The notes: generated from the sequence alone by a model not told the origin. Counted from the stretch's first letter, positions 27,019 to 36,041 are shown. The stretch is DNA of 64,000 nt from Streptomyces sp. NBC_01275 (GCF_026340655.1 NZ_JAPEOZ010000001.1:2542001-2606000); one strand, 5' to 3'. Translations and numbers: made by a program.

Positions 27019-27387
27019 ATGAACGCTCAGGACCAGCACCCGCAGCCCGCCCCCGACCACCTCTGGGACACCGTCGACGCCCTGTGGACCTGGCTCGACG
27101 AGAACCAGACGCACGGCGGCCGCGAAGGCCTGCTGCTGCGTGTGCTGAAGCTGTCGGAGGAGGTCGGCGAGGTCGCCCAGGCGGTGATCGGCGCGACCGG
27201 CCAGAACCCGCGCAAGGGCGCCAGCCACACCTGGGACGACGTCCAGGCCGAACTGTGCGACGTCGTCATCACGGCGCTGGTGGCGCTGCGCACGCTGTCG
27301 CCGGATGCGCAGGCGGTGTTCGCGGGGCATCTGGCGCGGGTGGCGGAGCGGTCGCTGGGGCCGGGCGGGGCGGCGAGGGCCGTCTGA
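27019..27387 (+). CDS. MazG-like NTP pyrophosphohydrolase
   Basis: The 122-residue protein is all-helical with the MazG signature KLSEEVGEVAQAVIG (ExxE at the start of helix 2) and WDDVQAELCDVVITALVAL (E...D). Such enzymes hydrolyse non-canonical nucleoside triphosphates. It lies last in the housekeeping part of the window; the gap 27388-27564 contains GGAACGGAG-type direct repeats and marks the edge before the regulatory island. Confidence 0.8.
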   Translation: MNAQDQHPQPAPDHLWDTVDALWTWLDENQTHGGREGLLLRVLKLSEEVGEVAQAVIGATGQNPRKGASHTWDDVQAELCDVVITALVALRTLSPDAQAVFAGHLARVAERSLGPGGAARAV

Positions 27388-27564
27388 AGACCGTCTGACG
27401 GAACGGAGCCCACGGGACGGAGTCAACGGAACGGAGCCGATGGGACGGAGCGACGGTCGGGCTCACCGGTTCCGGGTTCCGGGTTCCGGATGTCGGATTT
27501 CGCAGGGAGCCTCGACCGTCGAACCCCTGGACCGTAGAGCCAGGCAGGTGGGGGGAGCGGCGCT

Positions 27565-28530
27565 TCAGGCCACCCGGGAGAGGGCCGGCGCCTGGCAGGC
27601 CACCGAGCAGGAGAAGGCGGTCTCGCCCGCCTGGAGCGCGGTGATCGCGGCTCGGGGGCGGCCCGTGAGGTCGGGCAGCTCGGCCTCGGCGAGGATCCAG
27701 CAGGGGGTGTCCAGCTCGACGTAGCGGGAGAACTTGGCGTCGAGGCGCACGGACGCGAGGCCGGTCGAGGAGGACAGCGCCTGCGCCGCCTGGCGGGCCG
27801 CTTCGAGCAGCAGCATGCCGGGGGCGTGGTCGACGGGGTGGTCGAAGAGGATGGGGTGGGCGGTGTCGCTGCGCAGCAGCCAGCGGTGGGGGAAGTCGCT
27901 GGCGGACAGGACGACGTCCGACTCCCGGGCGCGGGCGACCAGTTCGGCGTCCACGGGCGGGGCGGGCGGCAGCGCCGCGGCGAGGGCCCGGTCCAGGTCG
28001 CCGTAGGAGCCGCGCAGCCTGCGGTAGAGCGCGGGCGGGTTGCTGGTGAAGCGGGCGCGGGCGGTGCCCAGGAGGACGCCGTCGCGCAGGGCGACCACGT
28101 CCATGGTCAGGGCGGCCATGCGGGAGCCGCGCCGGATCACCCGGGAGCAGGAGACGCGCAGTTCGATCACCGCGGGGGCGTCGGCGATCTGCAGGGCCGA
28201 CGGGTTGACCTCGCAGGTGAAGTCCTGCCAGATCAGGTGGTGGTCGATCGGGACGTCGTAGCCGATGTGCGAGATCAGCGGAACGTTCTGGCGCACGGTC
28301 TCCACGAACAGCAGGGGGTCGTAGAGTCCGTCGGCGGTCTGGTAGAAGCTGTGCTGCGACGGCCATAAGGCGTTGACGGTGAAGGTGTCCGATCCGGTGC
28401 GCTCCCAGCAGACCAGGAGTACTTCGGCTCGGTCTCGCTTGTGGACGTCCTCCTGCGCGACGATGTGCACCGCGGTGGACAGAGTGGACAAGGCGGACAA
28501 GGCAGAGCTCGGCTGGACAGATTGTGTCAT
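27565..28530 (-). CDS. AfsA-family gamma-butyrolactone synthase
   Basis: The 321-residue protein has the tandem hot-dog arrangement of AfsA: first half with VHKRDRAEVLLVCWERTGSDTFTVNALWPSQHSFY, second half with DSELVARARESDVVLSA-like FPHRWLLRSDTAHPILFDHPVDHAPGMLLLEAARQAA. AfsA joins a beta-keto acyl chain to dihydroxyacetone phosphate to start butyrolactone signals. It is divergent from an ArpA-type receptor gene, the usual pairing, with a receptor-site-like motif between them. The start ATG 28530 fits family length. Confidence 0.9.
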   Translation of the reverse strand: MTQSVQPSSALSALSTLSTAVHIVAQEDVHKRDRAEVLLVCWERTGSDTFTVNALWPSQHSFYQTADGLYDPLLFVETVRQNVPLISHIGYDVPIDHHLIWQDFTCEVNPSALQIADAPAVIELRVSCSRVIRRGSRMAALTMDVVALRDGVLLGTARARFTSNPPALYRRLRGSYGDLDRALAAALPPAPPVDAELVARARESDVVLSASDFPHRWLLRSDTAHPILFDHPVDHAPGMLLLEAARQAAQALSSSTGLASVRLDAKFSRYVELDTPCWILAEAELPDLTGRPRAAITALQAGETAFSCSVACQAPALSRVA

Positions 28531-28606
28531 CAGGCTCTCCAGAAACGGTGACTTCAGCCACGTCGAGTGCCTCGGAAGCTGGCGGGGCAGGCCCGAGGAC
28601 AGTAAC

Positions 28607-28629
28607 ATAACGTGCGTTCTTTTTGTTTG
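28607..28629. promoter_or_regulatory. Receptor-site-like (ARE) motif in the afsA/receptor control region
   Basis: ATAACGTG-CGTTCTT-TTTGTTTG, preceded by AC, shares most bases with the motif at 36019-36041 (ATAACG, CGTTCT and TTTGTT in register). It lies 77 bases before the afsA start and 22 bases before the receptor start, where an autoregulating butyrolactone receptor would bind. Confidence 0.65.
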
Positions 28630-28650
28630 TCGAGAGAGGCCGGAAGTTCG

Positions 28651-29280
28651 ATGCCGGAGCCCAAGCAGGATCGCGCCATCAGGACGCGAGAGGAGATCAT
28701 CCGTGCGGCGGCAGAGGTGTTCGACGAGCGCGGATACAACGGGGCCAGCATGCGGGAGATCATGAAGCGGGCCGGAGTCACGCTCGGCGCGGTCTACTTC
28801 CACTTCCCGAACAAGGAAGCCATCGCCCGCGAGGTGATGAACAGCCAGCCGGACACCATCCTGCCCCGACTGACCTCCCAGGGCCTGCAACAGGTCGTGG
28901 ACATCACCCTCGTCTGGTCGCGCCAGCTGCAGTCCGACCCGACGCTGCGCGCGGGCGTCCGGCTCGCCGTCGAGCAGTCCGGTCTCGACTGGCGCGACAC
29001 CTCCTCGTACACGGCATGGGAGAAGATCTTCGAGGAGTGCCTGCTGTTGGCGCGTGAGCGGGGCGAGCTCCTCGGGCACGTCTCGCCCAGGGACATGGCC
29101 GGTTTTCTCGTCGGCGCGTGTACCGGCGTACAGCTCTACTCCGATCTGCTCTACCGGCGGGCCGACCTGACGCAGCGCACGGTGAACATGTGGGAGCTGC
29201 TGCTCCCCGGCGTCGCCGGGCCAGACATCGCCGGGCAGATCAAGGTGAGCGTCCGGCGCGCCTCGGCTCTGGCCGGCTGA
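28651..29280 (+). CDS. TetR-family gamma-butyrolactone receptor (ArpA-like)
   Basis: The 209-residue protein has a TetR HTH at about 8-55 (AIRTREEIIRAAAEVFDERGYNGASMREIMKRAGVTLGAVYFHF) and an ArpA-type C-terminal domain with the ligand-pocket region containing W119-like residues (SSYTAWEKIFEECLLLARERGEL). Genes of this group repress themselves and antibiotic regulators until butyrolactone binds. ATG 28651 follows GGAAG. It is divergent from afsA. Confidence 0.88.
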   Translation: MPEPKQDRAIRTREEIIRAAAEVFDERGYNGASMREIMKRAGVTLGAVYFHFPNKEAIAREVMNSQPDTILPRLTSQGLQQVVDITLVWSRQLQSDPTLRAGVRLAVEQSGLDWRDTSSYTAWEKIFEECLLLARERGELLGHVSPRDMAGFLVGACTGVQLYSDLLYRRADLTQRTVNMWELLLPGVAGPDIAGQIKVSVRRASALAG

Positions 29281-29519
29281 GGCCGGGGCCTGAGCCCGAG
29301 AAAGGCGCCCGCCGAACCCGAGGAAGGGTGCCACAGGGCCCGAGGGAGGGCCCCGCGCGCCAGGCCGTCCCGAAACCGCCACACCCGCAGCACCCGTCAT
29401 ACCCGTCATACCCGCAGCACCCGCCACAACTGCAGCACCCGCCGTACCCGCAGCACCCGCCGCAAGCGCCGAAGAACAGCTCGTCCAGACAAGTGCGTCG
29501 TTACGACCCGGAGGTCTGC
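29281..29519. repeat. Intergenic region with Pro-codon-like degenerate repeats
   Basis: 29381-29470 consists of about ten 9-base degenerate units (CCCGCAGCA / CCCGTCATA / CCCGCCACA). No start, no ribosome site and no conserved frame. The rest of the gap holds the ribosome site of the next SDR (GGAGG, 29510-29514). Confidence 0.7.
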
Positions 29520-30305
29520 GTGAGTACGCCTGTTCCCATCCGCTCGCCCCTGCCCACGGCACTCGCCGGGCAGAACGTCCTGATCGTCGGCGGCAGTTCG
29601 GGCATCGGCCTGGCGGCCGCCCGACTGCTCGGCGCGGCCGGAGCCGGACTCCTCCTCGTCGCCCGGGACGAGACGCGTCTGAAGGAGGCCGCCGACTCGC
29701 TGGCCGACGCGACCCCGGTGCGCACCCTGGCGGCCGACGTGACCGACGAGAGCGCGCTCGCCCAGGCCTTCGAACGGGCCGGGCCGCTGGACCACGTCCT
29801 GCTGACGGCCGGCGCGGCGGCCCGCGCCCCGCTGGCGGAAGCGGACCGCTCCCGGGTGCAGGGCGACTTCGACGTACGTTTCTGGGGCGGTTACGCGACG
29901 GCCCGGGCGGCGGCCGAGCGGCTGCCGGCGGGCGGCTCGATCACCTTCATGTCCGGCGTCTACACCGTGCGCCCCGTCGCGGGGGCGGCCGCGGCGATCG
30001 CCTCGGGCGCGGCGTGCGAGGGGCTCGCACGGGCGCTGGCGGTGGAGTTGGCGCCCCGCCGGGTCCGGGTCAACGCCGTGCGGGCCGGCATCGTCGACAC
30101 CCCGCCGCTGCGCCGCCGGCTGGGTGCGGCGGCGCAGGCGTCCGACGCACAGGCGGACGCCGTCGTCGCCGCCGCGGGCCGCCATCTGCCGCTGGGGCGC
30201 TTCGGGACGGCGGAGGAGGCGGCGGCCGCCGCGGTGTTCGTGATGGCCAATCCCTATGTGACGGGGTCCGTGGTGACCGTGGACGGCGGCCAGTCGCTGG
30301 CCTGA
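29520..30305 (+). CDS. SDR-family protein lacking the catalytic Tyr and Lys
   Basis: The 261-residue protein keeps the cofactor motif GGSSGIG (24-30), the Ser-containing FMSGVY (S145) and SDR C-terminal VTGSVVTVDGG. The active-site YxxxK is absent: alignment by eye of RPVAGAAAAIASGAACEG with a normal RPxxGxxxYxxSKAAxEG puts Ala at the Tyr position (A159) and Gly at the Lys position (G163). It may be a non-catalytic or altered SDR. Location after the butyrolactone receptor raises a role in signal making or control. GTG 29520 lies 5 bases after GGAGG. Confidence 0.85.
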   Translation: MSTPVPIRSPLPTALAGQNVLIVGGSSGIGLAAARLLGAAGAGLLLVARDETRLKEAADSLADATPVRTLAADVTDESALAQAFERAGPLDHVLLTAGAAARAPLAEADRSRVQGDFDVRFWGGYATARAAAERLPAGGSITFMSGVYTVRPVAGAAAAIASGAACEGLARALAVELAPRRVRVNAVRAGIVDTPPLRRRLGAAAQASDAQADAVVAAAGRHLPLGRFGTAEEAAAAAVFVMANPYVTGSVVTVDGGQSLA

Positions 30306-30471
30306 CGCGGCTGCGGCACAGCCCTGGCACGGCACAGAGTTCCCGGGGGGCGACGCGCGAAGAACGGCCCTGCCTGCCCGGGTGCACCGAGAAACAGCAA
30401 GAAACGATCCTGCACTTCTCTCACCACCGCGAGGGGCTCAGGGAACTCGCGGTGCGGCCTAAGGACGGGGA

Positions 30472-31242
30472 ATGAACGCACGAGGAATGCTGATCGGAAA
30501 GGTCGTCATGGTCACCGGCGCGTCGAGCGGCATAGGGGCGGACGCCGCCCGGCTGTTCGCGGCCGAGGGAGCCGCGGTGGTGCTGCTGGCCCGCCGCGCC
30601 GACATGCTGGAGGTACTGGCCAAGGAGATCAACTCCGCGGGCGGGCGGGCGACCGCCGTACCGGGGGACGTCATCCGGCCCGAGGACGTGCGGCGAGCGG
30701 TCGAGACCGCGGTCGACACGTACGGGCACCTGGACTCGGCGTTCAACAACGCGGGGTGGGCCACGGCGGGGACGCCCCTGCACGAGACGGCCGACTCCGT
30801 GTTCGACCAGATCATCGACACCAATCTGCGGGGGGTCTGGAACTGCCTGAAGTACGAGGTGCCGGCCATGCTCGAGTCGAGCGGCGGCGGCTCCATCGTG
30901 AACACCGCGAGCGTCGCGGGGGTCGTCGCCACCGGCACCGCCTCCCCCTACATCGCGGCCAAGCACGCGGTGGTGGGCCTGACCCGGGCCGCCGCGGACG
31001 AGTACGGGCAGCGCGGGGTGCGGGTCAACTCGCTGATCGTCGGCAGCACCCGGACCGAGCTGATGAGCGAAGTCCTCGACAGACACCCCGAGTTGGAGGA
31101 GCCCTTCGTCGCCCGTTCCATGCAGCGGCGGATGGCCGCGCCGAAGGAGGTCGCCGAGGCGGCCGTCTGGCTGTGCAGCGACCGGTCCTCGTTCGTCACC
31201 GGCACGGCGATGGCGGTGGACGGGGGGTGGACCGGGCGGTGA
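30472..31242 (+). CDS. Short-chain dehydrogenase/reductase
   Basis: The 256-residue protein has the full SDR set: TGASSGIG (15-22), NNAGWA, SIVNTASVAG, YIAAK and the C-terminal VTGTAMAVDGGW. Such enzymes serve as ketoreductases in polyketide, butyrolactone or fatty acid metabolism. The substrate is not evident. It lies downstream of the atypical SDR, separated by 166 bases. Confidence 0.87.
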   Translation: MNARGMLIGKVVMVTGASSGIGADAARLFAAEGAAVVLLARRADMLEVLAKEINSAGGRATAVPGDVIRPEDVRRAVETAVDTYGHLDSAFNNAGWATAGTPLHETADSVFDQIIDTNLRGVWNCLKYEVPAMLESSGGGSIVNTASVAGVVATGTASPYIAAKHAVVGLTRAAADEYGQRGVRVNSLIVGSTRTELMSEVLDRHPELEEPFVARSMQRRMAAPKEVAEAAVWLCSDRSSFVTGTAMAVDGGWTGR

Positions 31243-31365
31243 GATCCTTGCGGCCCAAGGTTCAACGGCACGACAGTCAAGGCCGGTTGAGGACCTGACG
31301 GTCTGACGGTCTGGCATTCCGGTGGTACGGCGCCGGACTCCGCGGCCTCGTCTCGGGGCTGTGGA

Positions 31366-31425
31366 GTCCGGCGCCGCGGGGTCCGGCGCCGCGGGGTCCG
31401 GCACCGCGGGGTCCGGTGCGGTGGA
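31366..31425. repeat. 15-base tandem repeat between convergent genes
   Basis: Four units of GTCCGGCGCCGCGGG (last ones diverged) lie between the SDR and the convergent exporter gene. Confidence 0.7.
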
Positions 31426-31471
31426 CGGGCGTCACGGCGGACGGGCGTCAGGGGGATGACGTACGACTGGT

Positions 31472-32680
31472 TCAGGCGTCCGTGGCGCGGGCTACGGGGA
31501 AGCCGTGGGCGCGGGCGGCCACGACCGTCGCCAGGACGGGCACCAGCAGCACGAACAGGCTGCGCGGCAGCGCCACCGCGCCGAGCGTGTCCAGCAGGAC
31601 GCCGCCCGCCACTCCCCCGCCGGCCATCGCCACGTTCCACAGGGTCACGAGCATCGCCTGCGCGCCGTCCGCCTGGTCGCCGCCCGCGTTGCCCACGGCG
31701 GTCTGCAGCAGCGTGGGGACGCCGCCCCAGCCCAGCCCCCACAGCGCGGCCGCCGCGCAGACGAGGGCGGGGTCGTCGGCCGGTACGGCGAGCAGCGCGC
31801 CGCCCGCGGCGATGAGCAGGACGGACGCCACGGTCAGGCTCCGCAGCCGGCGGTGGATGTGCGCGCCCACCGCCCAGATGCTCACCAGGCAGGCCGCGCC
31901 GAACACCAGCAGCACCAGGTCCGTGGATCCGCCCTGGCCCAGGTCGTCCAGCAGGCTCGCGATGTAGGCGTACAGGATGGTGTGGGCCAGGACGAGGACC
32001 AGGGTGACGGCGAGGACCGGGACCACCCCGGGCACGGTGAGGGAGCGCAGCATCGGGATCCGGGCGCCGCTCTGGCCCGGGTGGTCGGGGACGGCGGCCC
32101 CGATCCAGGCGACCAGGACGACGGTGAGGGCGGTCATGGCCAGAAACGCCGTGCGCCAGCCCAGCGCGGTGCCGAGAAACGTTCCCGCGGGCACGCCCAG
32201 GGAGAGCGCGAGGGGGATGCCCGCCATGGCGACCGCGATCGCCCGGCCCTGGAGGTGCGGCGGGGCGAGCCGGCGGGCGTAGCCGGCGAGCAGCGCCCAG
32301 GCCAGCCCGGCGGCGACGCCTGCGACGAACCGCGCGACCATGGTCAGCGCGTAGTCGGTGGACAGCGCCGTGACGGTGTTGGCCACCGCGAACCCCACGA
32401 CGGCAGTGAGCAGCAGCCGTTTGCGCCGCCAGCCGGCCGTGGCCGCGGTCAGCGGGATCGCGGTGAGAGCGGTTCCCACGGCGTACACGGTCACGGTCTG
32501 TCCCGCCGCCGACTCGCTCACCCCGAGACCGGTGCTCATCGACGGCAGCAGTCCGGCCGGCAACGTCTCGGTCAGGCTGGTGATGAAGACGGCGGTGGCC
32601 AGCGCGAGCAACGGCGACAGGGGAAGCCGTCCGGCCGGCTCGGCGGCCGGCGGAGAACCGGTGGGCGTCTGGGTCGTCAT
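31472..32680 (-). CDS. MFS exporter, AraJ/chloramphenicol-resistance type
   Basis: The 402-residue protein has 12 helices and DHA1-type features ([44 protein letters not shown] at the N-terminus). It follows the ECF sigma gene with a 4-base ATGA overlap, so it is translationally coupled to it. It probably exports a small molecule. The closest likely family is arabinose-efflux/chloramphenicol exporters. Confidence 0.87.
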   Translation of the reverse strand: MTTQTPTGSPPAAEPAGRLPLSPLLALATAVFITSLTETLPAGLLPSMSTGLGVSESAAGQTVTVYAVGTALTAIPLTAATAGWRRKRLLLTAVVGFAVANTVTALSTDYALTMVARFVAGVAAGLAWALLAGYARRLAPPHLQGRAIAVAMAGIPLALSLGVPAGTFLGTALGWRTAFLAMTALTVVLVAWIGAAVPDHPGQSGARIPMLRSLTVPGVVPVLAVTLVLVLAHTILYAYIASLLDDLGQGGSTDLVLLVFGAACLVSIWAVGAHIHRRLRSLTVASVLLIAAGGALLAVPADDPALVCAAAALWGLGWGGVPTLLQTAVGNAGGDQADGAQAMLVTLWNVAMAGGGVAGGVLLDTLGAVALPRSLFVLLVPVLATVVAARAHGFPVARATDA

Positions 32681-33384
32681 GGGCTTGTCACACCTTCGGA
32701 GGTCGAGGTCGAGATCGAAGCGGTGGCGGTGGCGGTGGCGGTGGCGGTGGCGGTGGCGGTGGCGGCGATCGTCGTGGTCGTCGTGGTCGTCGTCGGGGCT
32801 CGGGCGGTCAGGTTGCGGTGGCCCTCCAGGAGGGTGCGCAGGCGTCTGCGGCCGCGGTGCAGGCGGGAGTTGACCGTGCCGGCCGGGATGCCGACGAGGG
32901 TGGCGATCTCCTCGTACGGCAGGCCCTCGACGTCGGCGAGGTAGACGACGACGCGGAAGCCGTCCGGGATGGACATCAGCGCCCGGCTGACCTCCGGGTC
33001 CGGGACGAGGTCCATGAACTGCGCCTCGGCCGACGGCAGTCCGCGGGAGGTGTGCGAGGCGACGTTGACCAGCTGCCAGTCCTCGATGTCGGAGGTCGGG
33101 GTGCAGCGCGGTTCCGTCTGCTTCTTGCGGTAGGAGGTGAGGTAGGCGTTCATGAGGATCCGGAACAGCCAGGCCCTGAGGTTGGTGCCGGGGTGGAACC
33201 GGTGGAAGCCGCGGTAGGCCCGGGCGTACGTCTCCTGCACCAGGTCCTCCGCGTCCGCGGGGTTCCGGGTCAGCCGCATGGCCTGGGCGTACAGCGGGGT
33301 TCGCAGGACGAGGGCGTCCCGCTCGAAGCGGGCGGAGCGCTGCGCGTCCGTCTCGGCCGCAGGCGCCGTGGTCATGTCCGTCAT
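32677..33384 (-). CDS. ECF sigma factor, SigR/SigH-like, with a repetitive C-terminal tail
   Basis: The 235-residue protein has region 2 ([45 protein letters not shown], typical of the SigR group) and region 4 ([40 protein letters not shown]). A tail of about 40 residues (Thr and Ala-Thr repeats) follows region 4, encoded by a hexanucleotide microsatellite. No RsrA-like anti-sigma gene lies next to it. It is coupled by ATGA to an exporter gene, so it may respond to stress or a compound the exporter handles. Confidence 0.87.
   Translation of the reverse strand: MTDMTTAPAAETDAQRSARFERDALVLRTPLYAQAMRLTRNPADAEDLVQETYARAYRGFHRFHPGTNLRAWLFRILMNAYLTSYRKKQTEPRCTPTSDIEDWQLVNVASHTSRGLPSAEAQFMDLVPDPEVSRALMSIPDGFRVVVYLADVEGLPYEEIATLVGIPAGTVNSRLHRGRRRLRTLLEGHRNLTARAPTTTTTTTTIAATATATATATATATASISTSTSEGVTSP
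32720..32761. repeat. Hexanucleotide microsatellite in the sigma-factor gene
   Basis: Seven GCGGTG units (plus a degenerate GCGGCG) encode the Ala-Thr repeats. A second run of GTCGTG-type units at about 32768-32795 encodes the Thr run. Unit length preserves the frame. Confidence 0.9.
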
Positions 33385-33612
33385 CAGAGTCCTTGCGATC
33401 GGTACGTCCTGCGCGGCCGCCGGGCGCGGGGCGGGCGACGGCCGGGCGCCGCGGCACGGTGGGCCTGCGGCGGCCGCCGTACGCGTACGACACGACCGGG
33501 GGGCGCGGGACGGCGCGCGGAAGGAGGGCGGGGTGGGGGCTGCGCAGAACGTGCGTGCGCCTGCGGGCGCGGGACGTCGGCCCCCGTCGATCGGGCGATC
33601 TGATCAGCGAGA

Positions 33613-34461
33613 TTACATAGCTACTGTTCGGTTACTCAGGGGTTGCTGCGGTTCCGCGGCGACCTCGGGAACTTGGTGAAGTAGGCGCGACCGCTCCGGC
33701 CCGGCGCCGTCCGACGCCGGGCCGCCGGGTATGGACTCCGCCGGCGGTCCGCCGGACGTCCACGTCGGGGGCTCCGGCGTCCCGGACGTCGTACGGCCGC
33801 GGCCGATGCGGTAGCCGACGCCGCGCACCGTGACGATCCAGTCGCCGCCGAGTTTCGCCCGCAGGCTGCTGACATGGGTGTCCAGGGTGCGGCTGGAGGC
33901 CACCCGGTCGCTCTCCCAGATCTTGGTCATGATCTCTCTGCGGGACACCACGGTGGCCGGGCAGGACGCCAGCAGATAGAGGAGGTCGAACTCCTTGGCC
34001 GTCACGTCGACCGGATGGCCGTGCACCCGGACCTGGCGCGAGCCTCCGTCGATCCGCAGCCCGTCGACCGTCAGGGTCCGCGCGCCGGCCGAACGCGGAC
34101 GGGCTCGGCGCATCACGGCCTGGATGCGGGCCATGATCTCGCGGGAGCCGCAGGAGCGGGCCACGCAGTCGTCGGAACCGGCCTGGAGGGCCAGGACCCG
34201 GTCCAGTTCCGTGTCCCGGCCGGTGACGGAGATGATCGGGGTGTCGCTGACCGACCGGATGCCCCGGCAGACCTCCAGACCGTCTATGTCGGGCAGTTCG
34301 AGGTGCAGCAGCACCAGATCGGCGGCCAGGTGCAGCTTCAGGGCCGCGGTTCCCGTGTCGACGCTGTGCGCGTCGTATCCCTGCCGGCGCAGGTCGTGCA
34401 CGGTGGACTCGGCTGTGGCGGCGTGCTCGTTGACGACGAGGACGTGGACCATACGACTCAC
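33613..34461 (-). CDS. Atypical OmpR-family response regulator (JadR1-like)
   Basis: The 282-residue protein has a receiver domain (1-120), a winged-helix OmpR DNA-binding domain (about 125-230, ending VTVRGVGYRIG) and a 45-residue Pro/Gly-rich tail. The phosphorylation site is lost: the acceptor Asp is His (H53 in LLHLELPD), one acidic-pocket Asp is Asn (N11 in VVNEH) and the conserved Lys is Arg (R102). Such atypical regulators of the JadR1 group bind end products rather than phosphate. GTG 34461 and ATG 34452 are both possible starts. Confidence 0.87.
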   Translation of the reverse strand: MSRMVHVLVVNEHAATAESTVHDLRRQGYDAHSVDTGTAALKLHLAADLVLLHLELPDIDGLEVCRGIRSVSDTPIISVTGRDTELDRVLALQAGSDDCVARSCGSREIMARIQAVMRRARPRSAGARTLTVDGLRIDGGSRQVRVHGHPVDVTAKEFDLLYLLASCPATVVSRREIMTKIWESDRVASSRTLDTHVSSLRAKLGGDWIVTVRGVGYRIGRGRTTSGTPEPPTWTSGGPPAESIPGGPASDGAGPERSRLLHQVPEVAAEPQQPLSNRTVAM

Positions 34462-34629
34462 TGACTCCCTCGGATGGGCCGGAACGGAACAGGGCCCGGA
34501 CGGGAGGTCCGGGCAGGGGTGCGCGGACGGGGTGGGCGGGGGCGGAACCCTTGGGTGTGGCTTGTGCGGGGCCTTCGGTGGGCTCTGGGTGAGTTCCGGC
34601 GGGTGTGGGCGGGGCCTGGGCCGCTTCGG

Positions 34630-35946
34630 TCAGGCGCTTTCGCGGATCGGCACCCGTACCCGCTCCCGCTCCCGTGCCCGGGGCGCCTCTCGCTCCCGCA
34701 CCCGCTCGTGGGACCCGGCCAGCAGGCCGTAGGCGTGGGCGGCGGAGACCAGGGTCATGTGGTGGTGCCAGCCGGGGTAGGAACGGCCTTCGAAGTCGAG
34801 CATTCCGTAGTCCCGCTCCAGCCGGTCCAGCGCGAGTCGGGTGCCGTGGCTGCGGCGGGCCAGGTCGATCAGCTGGTCCGTGGGCCGGTCGACGAGGTTG
34901 CTGATCCACACCCGTGGGGACTGCCCCTCGGCCGGGTGCACCTCGGTGAAGAGCCGGAAGACATGGCGCGTGCCCGGAAGCCGGGCCAGCGCCGACCGGG
35001 CCGCCCTGGACGGGCCCGTCGCGCGGACCGGCAGCGGTACGCGGCCGCCGCGCCGGTGCAGCAACGCCAGCGCGGACATCGCGCCGTGGGACGCCAGAGA
35101 AGCCCGGCCTGCGGCCCCCGACGACCCGGCGTCCGCGTCGGCCGGGAGCACCCGCAGGCTCGGGGGCGCGGCGACCACGAAGTCGTGTCCGCGCCGGCCC
35201 AGGACGATCGCGAGGGGACCGGCGTCCGGGGAGTCGCCCAGCTCGGCGACGACCGGAAGGCGGGACCCGCGCGGCGCCGCGGCCTCGATCAGGGACAGGG
35301 CTTGGGACCACAGGGGCTGGTGACGCACCTCCGACGGGATCCGGGCGCGTTCGCGCAGCCGCTCGTCCTCGTCCCACTGGCGGGGCAGCAGCAGACGCCA
35401 GTCGACGGGGACGTCGCCGTCCTCCGACGACACGAACAGGCCCAGGCCCACCTGGCAGTTCACGGTACGGCCGGCCTCCGGAACGAAGCGGCGGTGCACT
35501 CCGCAGCTGTGCTCGCCGCGCTTGGGCAGGATGGCCGTGCCGATCGTCAGGGCCCGCACGGCGGTACGGCGCTCCGTCCAGCCGAGCAGCTCCCGCCGGG
35601 CCGGAGCCCAGTCCCAGGGGCTGGCGTTGAGGAACTGGTGCAGCGACTGCGGTGCGGTGGGCGAGGCGCAGACGGCGGCGGCGAGGTGCCGGACCGACTT
35701 GCGGCCCGGGGCGACGAGCAGGCCCTGGAGGTAGAGGCGGGCCCAACGGCGTTGGTCGGCGCGCGACAGATGCGCGAAGAGCGCCTCCGCGAAGGCGGCC
35801 AACGGCTCGACGGACGGCATGGGTCCGGCGGACGGCAACGGCCCGGCGGGCGGCAACGGCCCGGCGGACGATAACAGTCCGGCGGACGGCAACAGCCCGA
35901 CGGACGGCGTCGGTTGGAGATCCGGAGTCATGTGGTGCTCCGTCAT
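34630..35946 (-). CDS. IS701-family transposase homologue, catalytically degenerate (probably domesticated)
   Basis: The 438-residue protein follows the IS701/DDE layout, with ILPKRGEHSCGV for the first catalytic block, PVVAELGDSPD for the second, and GMLDFEGRSYPGWHHHMTL for the third. In active IS701 enzymes these blocks read DDTGFPKxG, ADxxYG and (R)WxIE, followed by GLDxYExRxWxGWxRH. The DD pair is absent here (no acidic residue in 126-144), D is E235 and E is D. An N-terminal Pro/Ser repeat extension (about 20-45) is unlike transposases. No terminal inverted repeats are visible around it. Its promoter region holds a receptor-site-like motif. Confidence 0.8.
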   Translation of the reverse strand: MTEHHMTPDLQPTPSVGLLPSAGLLSSAGPLPPAGPLPSAGPMPSVEPLAAFAEALFAHLSRADQRRWARLYLQGLLVAPGRKSVRHLAAAVCASPTAPQSLHQFLNASPWDWAPARRELLGWTERRTAVRALTIGTAILPKRGEHSCGVHRRFVPEAGRTVNCQVGLGLFVSSEDGDVPVDWRLLLPRQWDEDERLRERARIPSEVRHQPLWSQALSLIEAAAPRGSRLPVVAELGDSPDAGPLAIVLGRRGHDFVVAAPPSLRVLPADADAGSSGAAGRASLASHGAMSALALLHRRGGRVPLPVRATGPSRAARSALARLPGTRHVFRLFTEVHPAEGQSPRVWISNLVDRPTDQLIDLARRSHGTRLALDRLERDYGMLDFEGRSYPGWHHHMTLVSAAHAYGLLAGSHERVREREAPRARERERVRVPIRESA

Positions 35947-36018
35947 GCTGCGTTCCTTCCCTGGCAAGACGCACCCCCGTGCTCGGTGTGACGGACGCAG
36001 TGCGACGACCCCAAAACC

Positions 36019-36041
36019 ATAACGAACGTTCTCTTTGTTAT
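36019..36041. promoter_or_regulatory. Receptor-site-like (ARE) palindrome between the transposase homologue and the second TetR gene
   Basis: ATAACGAA-CGTTCTC-TTTGTTAT is an imperfect palindrome (7 of 8 arm positions pair, 7-base spacer) and shares most bases with the motif at 28607. It is 73 bases before the transposase-homologue start and about 510 bases before the TetR start. Confidence 0.7.

Noticed and set aside
34630..35946. Active insertion sequence
   Set aside because: No terminal inverted repeats or target duplication seen nearby and the catalytic acids are changed, so it is not called as a mobile element.
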